Assembly: GCA_020442505.1 (NCBI GenBank)
Contig: JAGRJZ010000120.1
Coordinates: 1 to 7,419, forward strand
Length of the DNA: 7,419 nucleotides
Source of the DNA: Alphaproteobacteria bacterium
GTDB lineage: Bacteria > Pseudomonadota > Alphaproteobacteria > Micavibrionales > Micavibrionaceae
Direction: 5' to 3'
Part shown: positions 1 to 6,111 of the stretch, one piece after another
Position numbering within the stretch: position 1 is the first letter of the stretch
Layout: each line of letters begins with the position of its first letter
The notes under the pieces: generated by a model
What the model was told of the DNA's origin: nothing
Seen by the model: the letters and a program-made list of their open reading frames with translations, nothing else
Databases searched by the model: none
Position numbers and translations under genes: made by a program

Positions 1-416
1 CGGGCCCGGTCGATAAAATGCGGCACGTCGCGCATGGCCGCGATTTCGGCCTCCCGGTGCAAGCGCTGGCGGCGTTTGAACTCCCGCAGGGGCAAGCCGC
101 CCTTGTCGGGATCCCCCAGCTTGCTGAGAAACGAAGACGCGAACCCCAGATTCGTAATCGTCACGCCGTTTTGGATTTTGATCGCGCTGGAACGTAGCAG
201 TTCTCGGAGGAAAGGATCCCCCATCATCCGGTGTTTGACCTCGTCCAGAATATGTTCGTCCAGATAATGCGAGCCGATCCGATAATCCCCGGAATAGTGG
301 AACCATCCGCTTTTCGCGAGCATCTGCGATAAGCGTGTTTTCCCGACCCCGGACATGCCGAGCAGGGTAACGGCTCTATGGGGGTTGTCTCGGAAGGCGC
401 GGGCGCTGGATTTCAT
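1..416 (-). CDS. P-loop ATPase family protein, 5' part (runs off the window)
   Basis: Partial minus-strand gene with 138 complete codons visible; the 3' end lies beyond position 1. I found it by reading the minus strand. The start ATG (414-416) follows a good ribosome binding site, AAAGGA, 8 nt upstream. Residues 20-27 read GMSGVGKT, a canonical Walker A (GxxxxGKT) nucleotide-binding loop. The segment after it (WFHYSGDYRIG, residues 38-48, then YLDEHILDEVK) and the stretch REAEIAAM near residues 121-128 resemble a conserved ATPase family I remember from alphaproteobacterial genomes, whose function is not established to my knowledge. There is no signal peptide or membrane segment, so it is probably cytoplasmic. 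It lies 109 bp downstream of the Trm112-like gene in the same direction and could be co-transcribed with it. Walker B and the rest of the fold are outside the window. I am confident of the coding call and P-loop, less so of the family. Confidence 0.82.
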   Translation of the reverse strand, partial: MKSSARAFRDNPHRAVTLLGMSGVGKTRLSQMLAKSGWFHYSGDYRIGSHYLDEHILDEVKHRMMGDPFLRELLRSSAIKIQNGVTITNLGFASSFLSKLGDPDKGGLPLREFKRRQRLHREAEIAAMRDVPHFIDRA

Positions 417-525
417 GATGGTCGTCCTTTCAAGAGATACAAAGGGTTTAAAACCTATTCTCCGGCCGCATCACGCGGTCATTAGGTCGATTCTTTTTCT
501 TTCTTGGCAGCCCGCGCCCCGGGTC

Positions 526-747
526 TTACAACGAACGGGACTTTTTGGCCTTGCTTTTCGCGATTTCCGCATCATCCAGCGGGCGGGCCTCCTCGGCCAG
601 CATGATCGGGATGCCGTCACGAACGGGATAGGCCAGCCTGGCACGATCGGAGATCAGCTCCCGCCGCGCCGGATCGTAACGCAGCAAGGTCTTCGTCAGC
701 GGGCACACGAGAATCTCCAGCAATTTCGGATCGGCGATATCGGTCAT
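526..747 (-). CDS. Trm112 family protein (UPF0434/YcaR-like)
   Basis: A 73-residue protein matching the bacterial Trm112/YcaR (UPF0434) family, usually about 60-70 residues. Recognisable blocks are DPKLLEILVCPLTK (residues 6-19), RRELISDRARLAYPVRDGIP (28-47) and IMLAEEAR (48-55). Eukaryotic and archaeal Trm112 binds and activates methyltransferases; the role of the bacterial members is poorly defined. Only one cysteine remains (C15), so the four-cysteine zinc site of classical Trm112 is absent, as in many proteobacterial members. The tail (residues 56-73) is Lys/Ser-rich and probably disordered. The start ATG has no Shine-Dalgarno sequence. Instead a candidate promoter places transcription start at or next to the ATG, suggesting a leaderless mRNA. 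It lies 57 bp downstream of holA on the same strand. Confidence 0.93.
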   Translation of the reverse strand: MTDIADPKLLEILVCPLTKTLLRYDPARRELISDRARLAYPVRDGIPIMLAEEARPLDDAEIAKSKAKKSRSL

Positions 748-753
748 GACGTT

Positions 754-782
754 GGTATAGACCCGAATACAGGCGGGATCAA
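754..782 (-). promoter_or_regulatory. Candidate leaderless promoter of the Trm112-like gene
   Basis: Read on the minus strand, TTGATC (777-782) and TATACC (754-759) are separated by exactly 17 nt and each match 4 of 6 sigma-70 consensus bases. The -10 box ends 6 nt before the ATG, so the predicted start of transcription is the A of the start codon (747). The gene has no Shine-Dalgarno sequence, which fits. Inferred by eye, not tested. Confidence 0.42.
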
Positions 783-804
783 TCGGCTTTTACAGGGAAT
801 AACG

Positions 805-1827
805 CTACCCCTTCATCCGGCTGAGACCCAGAACGGCCTGTCCGCAGAGGGTTTCCACCGGCGTGCCGGTTTGCTTACACTGCGCCTCGATCTCCGCCAA
901 ACGCGCCAAGGTCCGCTGCGCGCCCGCCAGGGACCAGCGCTGAAGATGGGCCTTGAACAAGGCTTCCTGTTTGAAAAACACGGGGGGCGAAAGAGTCTTC
1001 ATCGCGGATTCGAGCGAATCTCCGGCGGCCATGGCGCTGCGAACCTGGTGCAGGCGCCGGAAATGGTTCTGAAGACTTCGCAGCATGACGATCATCGGCA
1101 CGCCTTCCTCCATAAGCCGGGCATAGGCCTCGATCGCCTGCGCGCTTTGCCCCCCCGCCGTGCCATAGACCAGATCGTCCAGCGATCCATCCCCCGCCGC
1201 GCCACAGCACGCACGGGCGTCTTCCATCCGTACGGTGCCGCCCTTGCCCGGGCCCATATAGACGATCAATTTTTCGATTTCCGCCCGGACACGCGCCCGG
1301 TCGCCGGTCAGAACCGAAGACAGCCAGGTCACCGCGTCCGGCTCGCCGCTCAGTCCTGCCTCCCTCAGCATATCCCGGATCAGCGCCGCCACGCCGCGCG
1401 CGTCCTCGACATAGCACGGAACCGCAGCGGCGTTTTTGGCGCTTTCGCATAACTTGCGTAGAGACGATTTCGGGCCCAGCTCCCCCGCCTCTATCAACAC
1501 CAGATTATGCGCGCTGGGAACCGCGAGATACGCTTTGAGCAACGGGGCCAGCTTGTCCGCGCCGTCCTCGATCCGGATCAGGCGCGCACCGCCCATCAAG
1601 GACATCGCTCCCGCCTCATCCGCGAGGCGCGCCGGGTCGGCAAGCAGTTGATCGGCGGATAGAACCACGGCGTTGAACGGATCGTTCAGATCGGCGACGA
1701 CGCTGCCGCCGATGGCGGCCGCCCGCTCCTTCATCAGACCGTTATCTGGCCCATAGACCAGAACAACCCGCGCCGCCGGGTTGGGCGCGCGGACGAACGA
1801 TTCGATATCCCTGTAGGACAGTTTCAT
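805..1827 (-). CDS. holA: DNA polymerase III subunit delta
   Basis: A 340-residue protein of the usual length for HolA, the delta subunit of the replicative clamp loader, which opens the beta sliding clamp during loading onto primed DNA. The N-terminus MKLSYRDIESFV leads into VVLVYGPDNGLMKERA (residues 21-36), which sits where AAA+ clamp-loader subunits carry the P-loop. HolA does not hydrolyse ATP, and this stretch lacks a functional GKT, as expected. Approximate layout: AAA+-like domain I at residues 18-140, domain II at 141-215 (with VTWLSSVLTGDRARVRAEIE), and a helical C-terminal collar domain at 216-335 (VPMIVMLRSLQNHFRRLHQV; ending LSRMKG). A weak ribosome binding site (AAGG) lies about 9-10 nt before the ATG. 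In many alphaproteobacteria holA follows the LPS-assembly gene lptE. Here a small His-rich gene lies upstream instead, 55 bp away. The sequence is intact with no frameshift. A plus-strand open frame through this region is a shadow. Confidence 0.95.
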   Translation of the reverse strand: MKLSYRDIESFVRAPNPAARVVLVYGPDNGLMKERAAAIGGSVVADLNDPFNAVVLSADQLLADPARLADEAGAMSLMGGARLIRIEDGADKLAPLLKAYLAVPSAHNLVLIEAGELGPKSSLRKLCESAKNAAAVPCYVEDARGVAALIRDMLREAGLSGEPDAVTWLSSVLTGDRARVRAEIEKLIVYMGPGKGGTVRMEDARACCGAAGDGSLDDLVYGTAGGQSAQAIEAYARLMEEGVPMIVMLRSLQNHFRRLHQVRSAMAAGDSLESAMKTLSPPVFFKQEALFKAHLQRWSLAGAQRTLARLAEIEAQCKQTGTPVETLCGQAVLGLSRMKG

Positions 1828-1882
1828 ACGCCGACCTTAGCGAAGCGACGGCCGAAACGCCAGCCTCTCTTTTTAGGCGTTC

Positions 1883-2308
1883 TTACGCTGCCAGCCGGGG
1901 CTCGTCCCGGTGCAGATCCGAAAAAACGGAATTGTGGAGCGCCGCGTGCGGCGCGTCAAAGACATGCGGTACATAAAAACCATGCGCCGCGGCCGAGAAT
2001 TCCAAAGCTTCAGGGCCTTCATGCCCGCCCATCGCCAGCTCCATAAGATGGGCAAAATGGAGGAGATCGTCGTCTTCCTTTTCGTGAAGATAGGGACCTT
2101 CCTCTCCTCCCGTTTCTTCTTCCGATTCGTCAACGACACGGATAATCGCGCGGAACCCGCCACCGGTTTCCACAACGTCGATGCTCGAGATACTGTGTTT
2201 GTGGCCGAGATGGCCCCCGCCGGACCAGGCGATGTCCATGGCGGCAGCCCGGGCGGCTTCGTGGGTCGGCATGAGCGGACCATATATGATGTGCGAGCGA
2301 TGGGACAT
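1883..2308 (-). CDS. Hypothetical His-rich acidic small protein
   Basis: I do not recognise this family. The ORF is 141 codons from an ATG at 2306-2308 that follows a near-perfect Shine-Dalgarno sequence (AAGGAGGT, 7 nt upstream). That decides both the frame, against a competing overlapping minus-strand frame, and the start, against an upstream ATG at 2401. The protein has 15 histidines in 141 residues (about 11%) and about 24 acidic residues. A Gly/His cluster SGGGHLGHKHS lies at residues 29-39. A probable beta segment GGGFRAIIRVVDE (49-61) leads into an acidic linker SEEETGGEE (62-70), and HFAHLMELAMGGH (84-96) looks helical. There is no signal peptide or membrane segment, so it is likely cytoplasmic. 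The His/Asp/Glu content is compatible with metal binding, but that is inference. It lies between nadK and holA on the same strand; an AT-rich stretch with a palindrome precedes it, so it may be transcribed separately from nadK. Confidence 0.78.
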   Translation of the reverse strand: MSHRSHIIYGPLMPTHEAARAAAMDIAWSGGGHLGHKHSISSIDVVETGGGFRAIIRVVDESEEETGGEEGPYLHEKEDDDLLHFAHLMELAMGGHEGPEALEFSAAAHGFYVPHVFDAPHAALHNSVFSDLHRDEPRLAA

Positions 2309-2405
2309 GATCGAACCTCCTTCCCTTGTGTCTTCCCATGCGGTCGGGAAAAAACAGAAGCGGGAGACTGTAAACGGTACGGAACGAGAGTGGGCAAGCA
2401 AACAG

Positions 2406-2435
2406 AAAAAGTAAAATCAAAGATTGTTACTTTTT
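2406..2435 (-). terminator. AT-rich hairpin: candidate nadK terminator or operator
   Basis: AAAAAGTAA (2406-2414) and TTACTTTTT (2427-2435) are perfect 9-bp inverted repeats. Inside them AATC (2415-2418) pairs with GATT (2422-2425) around an AAA loop, with one bulged base (2426). That gives 13 pairs, ending in five T on either strand. It lies 28 nt past the nadK stop and about 97 bp before the start of the next gene in the same direction. The position and T-run fit a nadK terminator, but the stem has almost no G-C pairs, so a protein-binding palindrome controlling the downstream gene is an equally fair reading. Confidence 0.4.
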
Positions 2436-2463
2436 GATATTTATTTTACATAACATTAACTCT

Positions 2464-3237
2464 TCAGGGTAAAAACTGTTCCTTCAGGATACGTTCTTCC
2501 AGATTGTGATCCGGATCGAACAGGAGCGTTACCCCGATCGCGCGAGATTGCCAGATATCGACCGTCGCGACGTTTCGCACCTCCGTCGAATCCGCCGTCG
2601 CGCTGACGGGCCGCTTCTCGGGATTCAGGACGGTAAACCGTACCCGCGCTTCGTCGTGAAGCAGCGCGCCGCGCCACCGGCGCGGGCGAAAGGGGCTGAT
2701 CGGGGTCAGCGCCAGAACGTTCGCGCTCAGGGGGATGACCGGCCCATGGGCGGAAAGGTTGTAGGCCGTGCTGCCTGCCGGGCTCGCGAGTAATATCCCG
2801 TCGCAGACCAGCTCCGGCAGACGCTCAACGTCGTCGACCTCAACGCCGATTTTTGCCGCGTTCTTGCTCTGACGCAAAAGCGATACCTCGTTAAAGGCAA
2901 GGGCTTCGATTTCTTGCCCGTCTTCGGTCCGCGCCAGCATGCGAAGCGGATGCAAACGGACGCTCTGGGCCGCGTTCAGGCGCTCCGGAAGATGTTCGGT
3001 CCGGTAAGGATTGAGCAAAAACCCGACCGACCCGCGATTCATGCCGTAAATTGGCTTGTTGAGCGGATGGTGGCGATGAAGAGCCTCAAGCATCGTTCCG
3101 TCACCGCCGAGCGCGACGATAACATCGGCCTTTTCGGGGGGTTCCTGACCATATAGATTTGTCAGAAAATCAAGAGCCTCCTGTGCCTCTTCCGTGCCGG
3201 CGGCATGAAAATGAATATGCGGCGTTGTCTGGCTCAT
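2464..3237 (-). CDS. nadK: NAD kinase
   Basis: A 257-residue ATP-dependent NAD kinase that phosphorylates NAD+ to NADP+, the only known route to NADP; cytoplasmic. The diagnostic motifs are present: GGDGTM at residues 44-49 (catalytic and nucleotide-binding loop), the NE motif in FNEVSLLR (N116, E117; contacts NAD), and CDGILLASPAGSTAYNLSAHG (145-165), the family signature with the substrate-binding Asp146. Near the C-terminus, ATADSTEV (213-220) takes the place of the usual Asp-Gly segment, a variation I associate with alphaproteobacterial forms. It is shorter than the E. coli enzyme (292 residues) because of a short N-terminus, also normal for alphaproteobacteria. The start is supported by the N-terminal reading MSQTTPHIHFHAAGTEEAQE. 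A GGGAG sits too close to the ATG (1-2 nt) to be a typical ribosome binding site and overlaps the likely -10 region. It is divergent from rne. Confidence 0.96.
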   Translation of the reverse strand: MSQTTPHIHFHAAGTEEAQEALDFLTNLYGQEPPEKADVIVALGGDGTMLEALHRHHPLNKPIYGMNRGSVGFLLNPYRTEHLPERLNAAQSVRLHPLRMLARTEDGQEIEALAFNEVSLLRQSKNAAKIGVEVDDVERLPELVCDGILLASPAGSTAYNLSAHGPVIPLSANVLALTPISPFRPRRWRGALLHDEARVRFTVLNPEKRPVSATADSTEVRNVATVDIWQSRAIGVTLLFDPDHNLEERILKEQFLP

Positions 3238-3242
3238 GCTCC

Positions 3243-3270
3243 CTTATAGCACCCCGCAACGGGTTTTCAA
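3243..3270 (-). promoter_or_regulatory. Candidate leaderless promoter of nadK
   Basis: On the minus strand, TTGAAA (3265-3270) and TATAAG (3243-3248) are spaced 16 nt and match the sigma-70 consensus at 5/6 (TATAAG to TATAAT) and 5/6 (TTGAAA to TTGACA). The -10 box ends 5 nt before the nadK ATG, so transcription should begin at or beside the A of the start codon. The only Shine-Dalgarno-like bases lie inside this interval and would not be transcribed. This is the best-matching promoter in the window. Confidence 0.55.
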
Positions 3271-3311
3271 ATGATCGAAAAAAGGAAAATTTTTGGCCCC
3301 GAATCACTTTT

Positions 3312-3340
3312 TTGTAGACGCGCGACGAAACTGTTTGTAT
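3312..3340 (+). promoter_or_regulatory. Candidate rne promoter
   Basis: TTGTAG (3312-3317) and TTGTAT (3335-3340) are separated by 17 nt, matching the sigma-70 boxes at 4/6 and 3/6. They would start transcription near 3347 and give an rne leader of about 283 nt. The match is modest; the main support is the correct spacing and the lack of a better candidate in this intergenic region. Confidence 0.33.
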
Positions 3341-3346
3341 GGTCTC

Positions 3347-3629
3347 GGTAGCGACACGTTGTGACTCTAGCATTAGGTCGTTTTGTTTTTTCATTTCAAG
3401 GTTTCGCTAGTCGCAACGGGTAAGAAAGGGGACCGCGCAAACAAAGGCAAGGTCCCGAAAAAGCCGGCATTGGCTTGTTCGAAATTTGATGTTTTGAAAA
3501 ACCGTTGCGAACATCCCGATCTTTTTTCGCCGGACATAGTAGTGAACAATAAGGCGCGCTTCGCGCCGTCGTTTTTGCGTGGTCGCGCGCAGAAGGGACT
3601 GGCGGCTTTGTGTGCGATGGAGAATTAAT
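3347..3629 (+). promoter_or_regulatory. Structured rne 5' leader (candidate autoregulatory UTR)
   Basis: About 280 nt between the candidate promoter and the rne ATG with no convincing gene. Visible stems: GACTCTAGC (3363-3371) with GCTAGTC (3406-3412), with a 2-nt bulge, enclosing a U-rich stretch (3378-3396); GGGACC (3429-3434) with GGTCCC (3451-3456); AAGCC (3461-3465) with GGCTT (3472-3476); TGTTCG (3476-3481) with CGAACA (3508-3513); and a GC-rich hairpin at 3553-3567. In E. coli the rne leader is about 361 nt, and its hairpins and U-rich segments let RNase E cleave its own mRNA and set its own level. The length, hairpins and U-rich segments here suggest the same strategy, but this is inference; I recognise no named Rfam motif. 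Confidence 0.45.
3553..3576 (+). terminator. Terminator-like hairpin inside the rne leader
   Basis: GGCGCG (3553-3558) pairs perfectly with CGCGCC (3562-3567) around a CTT loop. It is followed 4 nt later by five T (3572-3576). This has the form of a short intrinsic terminator, although the T-run is displaced by GTCG. It lies about 55 nt upstream of the rne ATG, so it would attenuate rne transcription rather than end an upstream gene. It may equally be a protective or recognition stem in the leader RNA. Confidence 0.35.
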
Positions 3630-6068
3630 ATGACAAAAAGAATGCTGATCGACTCGACCCACGCCGAAGAAACACGGGTTGCGGTCGTCGAAGATAATCG
3701 TTTGGTTGATTTCGACTATGAAAGCACCGTCCGCAAACAGCTCAAAGGAAGTATTTTCCTTGCGAAGGTTACCCGGGTCGAGCCGTCTCTTCAGGCGGCT
3801 TTCGTGAATTTCGGGGGCAATCGCCACGGCTTCTTGCCGTTCTCGGAAATCCATCCGGACTATTTCCGGATCCCGATCGCCGACCGGGAAGCCCTTCTGG
3901 CCGAGCAGGAGGCCGAACTCGAAGCGCTGGAAGCGGCCGAAAAAGCCGAGGAGGAGGCCGAGGAAGCCGCTGTCGCGGCCGGGAAGATCGCGGCTGACGA
4001 TAGCGAGGAAGACCTGGAAGAACCTGAGGAAATCGGCGGGGAGGCCTCTGCATCCGTGCCCGCGCAGGAAGAAGACGTGTCTGAGACATCCGATTCACAG
4101 GCCGTTTCCGAAGGGGACGAGACCGAAGGCGAAAGCGAAAGCGATCGTGACGGTAATAGCGACACCGAAGAACGGCAAGGCGGACGGCGCGACAATCGTC
4201 GCCGGGGACGCTCCAATTACCGCGGGCGGAGCCGCAATCGCCGCATGCCCGCCAATAGCCGCCGGGTCGAGATCGTCGGCGGGGACGAGCTGGACGGGGA
4301 ACGTCCTATGAGGCCTTCCCTGCGCCGGAACTATAAAATTCAGGAAGTCGTCAAACGTGGCCAGATCATGCTGATTCAGGCCTCGAAGGAAGAGCGTGGA
4401 AACAAGGGCGCCGCCGTGACGACGTATTTGTCCTTGCCCGGCCGTTATTGCGTGCTGATGCCCAACAGCCCCCGCGGCGGTGGCGTAAGCCGTAAGATCG
4501 CCAATTACGCCGATCGTAAGCGCATGAGAGAGATTCTCGCCGAGCTGAACGTGCCCAAGGGAATGTCCGTCATTATGCGGACCGCGGGGGTCGAACGCAC
4601 CAAAACCGAAATCAAGCGTGATCTCGATTACCTGATGCGCCTGTGGGATAATATACGGGATCTGACCTTGCAATCGACCGCCCCGGCGACGGTGCACGAG
4701 GAAGGTCACCTGATCCGCCGTTCGATCCGGGATATCTACGCCCGCGACGTCGAGGAGGTGTTGGTCGCCGGAGAGGAAGGCTTCAAGACGGCCCGGGATT
4801 TCATGAAAATGATGATCCCTTCCCACGCCAAGCGAGTGAAATTGTACGAAGACGAACGCATTCCGTTGTTTCACCGTTATCAGGTCGAAAGTCAGATTTC
4901 CGGGATGGGCGCGCCGTTTGTGCCGCTGAAGTCCGGGGGGTCGCTGGTCATCAACCCGACCGAGGCGCTGGTCTCGGTCGATGTGAACTCCGGCCGCGCC
5001 ACGCGGGAGCGTCATATCGAGGAAACGGCCCTGAAAACCAATCTGGAGGCCGCGGACGAAGTCGCCCGTCAGCTCCGCCTGCGGGATTTGGGCGGGTTGG
5101 TCGTGATCGATTTCATCGACATGGAAGACCGCCGCAACAACCGCAAGGTCGAGCAAAGGCTGAAACAGGCCTTGTCCACCGACCGGGCGCGGATTCAGAT
5201 CGGCCGGATTTCGTCTTTCGGGCTGATGGAGCTTTCGCGGCAACGCCTGAACCCGTCTTTGACCGAGGCGCAATTCCAGCGCTGCCCCCACTGCGAGGGA
5301 ATCGGCTATGTCCGGACTTTGGACTCGGCCGCCATCACGGCCTTGCGCGCGCTCGAGGAGGAAGGAATCAGGGCCCGGGCGGCCGAAGTGGCCCTGCGTA
5401 TTTCGGGGGACACCGCCCTGTATATCCTCAACCACAAGCGGGATATGCTGGCCGATATCGAGCGCCGCTATAACTTCCGTATTTTGATCACGATCGACGA
5501 AACCCTGGCCGGCGGCAACATGGCGATCGAGGTTTTGAAAACGCTGGCCGACATGCAGGCCGCCGAAGAGGAAGACGAATCGGGCGAGAAAACCGAGTCC
5601 CCGGTTTCTGCGTCCGCCGAAGAAGAGGCGGGGGAGCGGAAATCCGGACGTTCCAGTCGTCGCCGGGGTCGGCGCGGCGGACGGCGGCGTGCGGAATCTG
5701 GACAAACCGAGGCGGATCTGGCCGAAGCCGAAGAAGCTTCCGTTCCTGCCGCCCTGCCGGAAACTGCCCCGGAAACGCCGGAGGCGGAGATCTCCGAGGC
5801 CGTTTCCGCGGATCAGGAGACCGCTAAAAAGCCCCGTCGCGGGCGCCGGAGCGCGGCAAAGAAAGAAGCGCCCCAGGACTCTGATGATGTGGCTGCAGAC
5901 CAACCGGTGGAAAAAGCCGAAAAGCCTGCGGTTCGTAAAACGGCGGCAAAAACGAAAAATGCGCCGCCGTCGAACGACACCGAGCCGCCAGCCCCCAAGG
6001 CCTACGAAAAAGTCAACGAATCCCCGGCCCAGAAGAAAAAAGGCTGGTGGAATCGGCTGGTGGAATAG
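3630..6068 (+). CDS. rne: Ribonuclease E
   Basis: An 812-residue endoribonuclease E, the core of the RNA degradosome that initiates mRNA decay and processes rRNA and tRNA. The ATG at 3630 has GGAG 7 nt upstream, and the family N-terminus (TKRMLIDSTHAEETRVAVVE) starts there; an in-frame GTG at 3579 is not needed. The S1 domain begins near residue 38 (GSIFLAKVTRVEPSLQAAFV) and is interrupted by a charged insert of about 150 residues (83-234): an acidic, helical-looking Glu/Ala part, then an Arg-rich part. E. coli has about 10 residues there. The domain resumes at YKIQEVVKRGQIMLIQ. Catalytic Mg-binding aspartates are D451 (VDVNSG) and D494 (VIDFIDM), 43 residues apart as in E. coli D303/D346. 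The zinc-link CPHC is at 552-555. From about residue 640 the tail is disordered, alternating acidic and Arg-rich tracts (RRRGRRGGRRR near 680; KKPRRGRRSAAKK near 735). It ends in KKKGWWNRLVE, resembling the alphaproteobacterial C-terminal motif that binds PNPase. Confidence 0.97.
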   Translation: MTKRMLIDSTHAEETRVAVVEDNRLVDFDYESTVRKQLKGSIFLAKVTRVEPSLQAAFVNFGGNRHGFLPFSEIHPDYFRIPIADREALLAEQEAELEALEAAEKAEEEAEEAAVAAGKIAADDSEEDLEEPEEIGGEASASVPAQEEDVSETSDSQAVSEGDETEGESESDRDGNSDTEERQGGRRDNRRRGRSNYRGRSRNRRMPANSRRVEIVGGDELDGERPMRPSLRRNYKIQEVVKRGQIMLIQASKEERGNKGAAVTTYLSLPGRYCVLMPNSPRGGGVSRKIANYADRKRMREILAELNVPKGMSVIMRTAGVERTKTEIKRDLDYLMRLWDNIRDLTLQSTAPATVHEEGHLIRRSIRDIYARDVEEVLVAGEEGFKTARDFMKMMIPSHAKRVKLYEDERIPLFHRYQVESQISGMGAPFVPLKSGGSLVINPTEALVSVDVNSGRATRERHIEETALKTNLEAADEVARQLRLRDLGGLVVIDFIDMEDRRNNRKVEQRLKQALSTDRARIQIGRISSFGLMELSRQRLNPSLTEAQFQRCPHCEGIGYVRTLDSAAITALRALEEEGIRARAAEVALRISGDTALYILNHKRDMLADIERRYNFRILITIDETLAGGNMAIEVLKTLADMQAAEEEDESGEKTESPVSASAEEEAGERKSGRSSRRRGRRGGRRRAESGQTEADLAEAEEASVPAALPETAPETPEAEISEAVSADQETAKKPRRGRRSAAKKEAPQDSDDVAADQPVEKAEKPAVRKTAAKTKNAPPSNDTEPPAPKAYEKVNESPAQKKKGWWNRLVE
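6042..6066 (+). repeat. 12-bp direct repeat with 13-nt period at the 3' end of rne
   Basis: GGCTGGTGGAAT occurs at 6042-6053 and again, perfectly, at 6055-6066, separated by one C. The first copy encodes Gly-Trp-Trp-Asn of the RNase E terminus. The second is read as (Arg)-Leu-Val-Glu-stop because the 13-nt period shifts the frame. In the +1 frame the second copy again reads Gly-Trp-Trp-Asn and continues for 11 codons to a TAA at 6100-6102, 9 nt before the COQ9 ATG. Just upstream is a run of six A (6036-6041). It looks like a recent tandem duplication. Confidence 0.85.
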
Positions 6069-6076
6069 CTTCCCGG

Positions 6077-6105
6077 TTGATTATCCGGTCCAAGCGGCGT
6101 AAACC
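6077..6105 (+). promoter_or_regulatory. Weak candidate promoter of the COQ9-family gene
   Basis: TTGATT (6077-6082) and TAAACC (6100-6105) are spaced 17 nt; the -35 matches at 4/6 and the -10 at 3/6. The -10 box ends 6 nt before the ATG, the same geometry as upstream of the Trm112-like gene. The COQ9 gene also lacks a Shine-Dalgarno sequence. The match is weak, and transcription from rne could serve instead. Confidence 0.25.
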
Positions 6106-6111
6106 GTATAT

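Noticed and set aside
355..1452. A 365-codon plus-strand open frame across holA and the Trm112-like gene
   Set aside because: It is antisense to two genes with clear family matches, and its translation has the Arg/Gln/His composition typical of a GC-rich shadow frame.
1856..1881. Inverted repeat AACGCC/GGCGTT just after the His-rich gene stop
   Set aside because: It is a 6-bp stem with a 14-nt loop and no T-run in the direction of transcription, so it is not convincing as a terminator.
1873..2397. A second minus-strand frame (174 codons) overlapping the His-rich gene
   Set aside because: The near-perfect Shine-Dalgarno at 2316-2323 serves the other frame, and this frame is Arg/Ser/Thr-rich with no start signal of its own.
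1910..2437. A 175-codon plus-strand frame opposite the His-rich gene
   Set aside because: No ribosome binding site and no recognisable family. The minus strand has the better start signal and keeps the gene direction of its neighbours. Some doubt remains, because the His-rich protein is itself unrecognised.
3251..3267. Short hairpin CCCG/CGGG followed by TTTT between nadK and rne
   Set aside because: No plus-strand gene ends upstream of it, and it overlaps the spacer of the nadK promoter. Four pairs is within chance expectation.
3579..3629. 17-residue N-terminal extension of RNase E from a GTG
   Set aside because: The ATG at 3630 has GGAG at the right distance, and the family N-terminus starts there.
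4095..5903. A 602-codon open frame antisense to rne
   Set aside because: It lies wholly opposite rne, is Gly/Arg/His-rich with no recognisable domain, and mirrors rne codon bias. The sense frame has all RNase E motifs.
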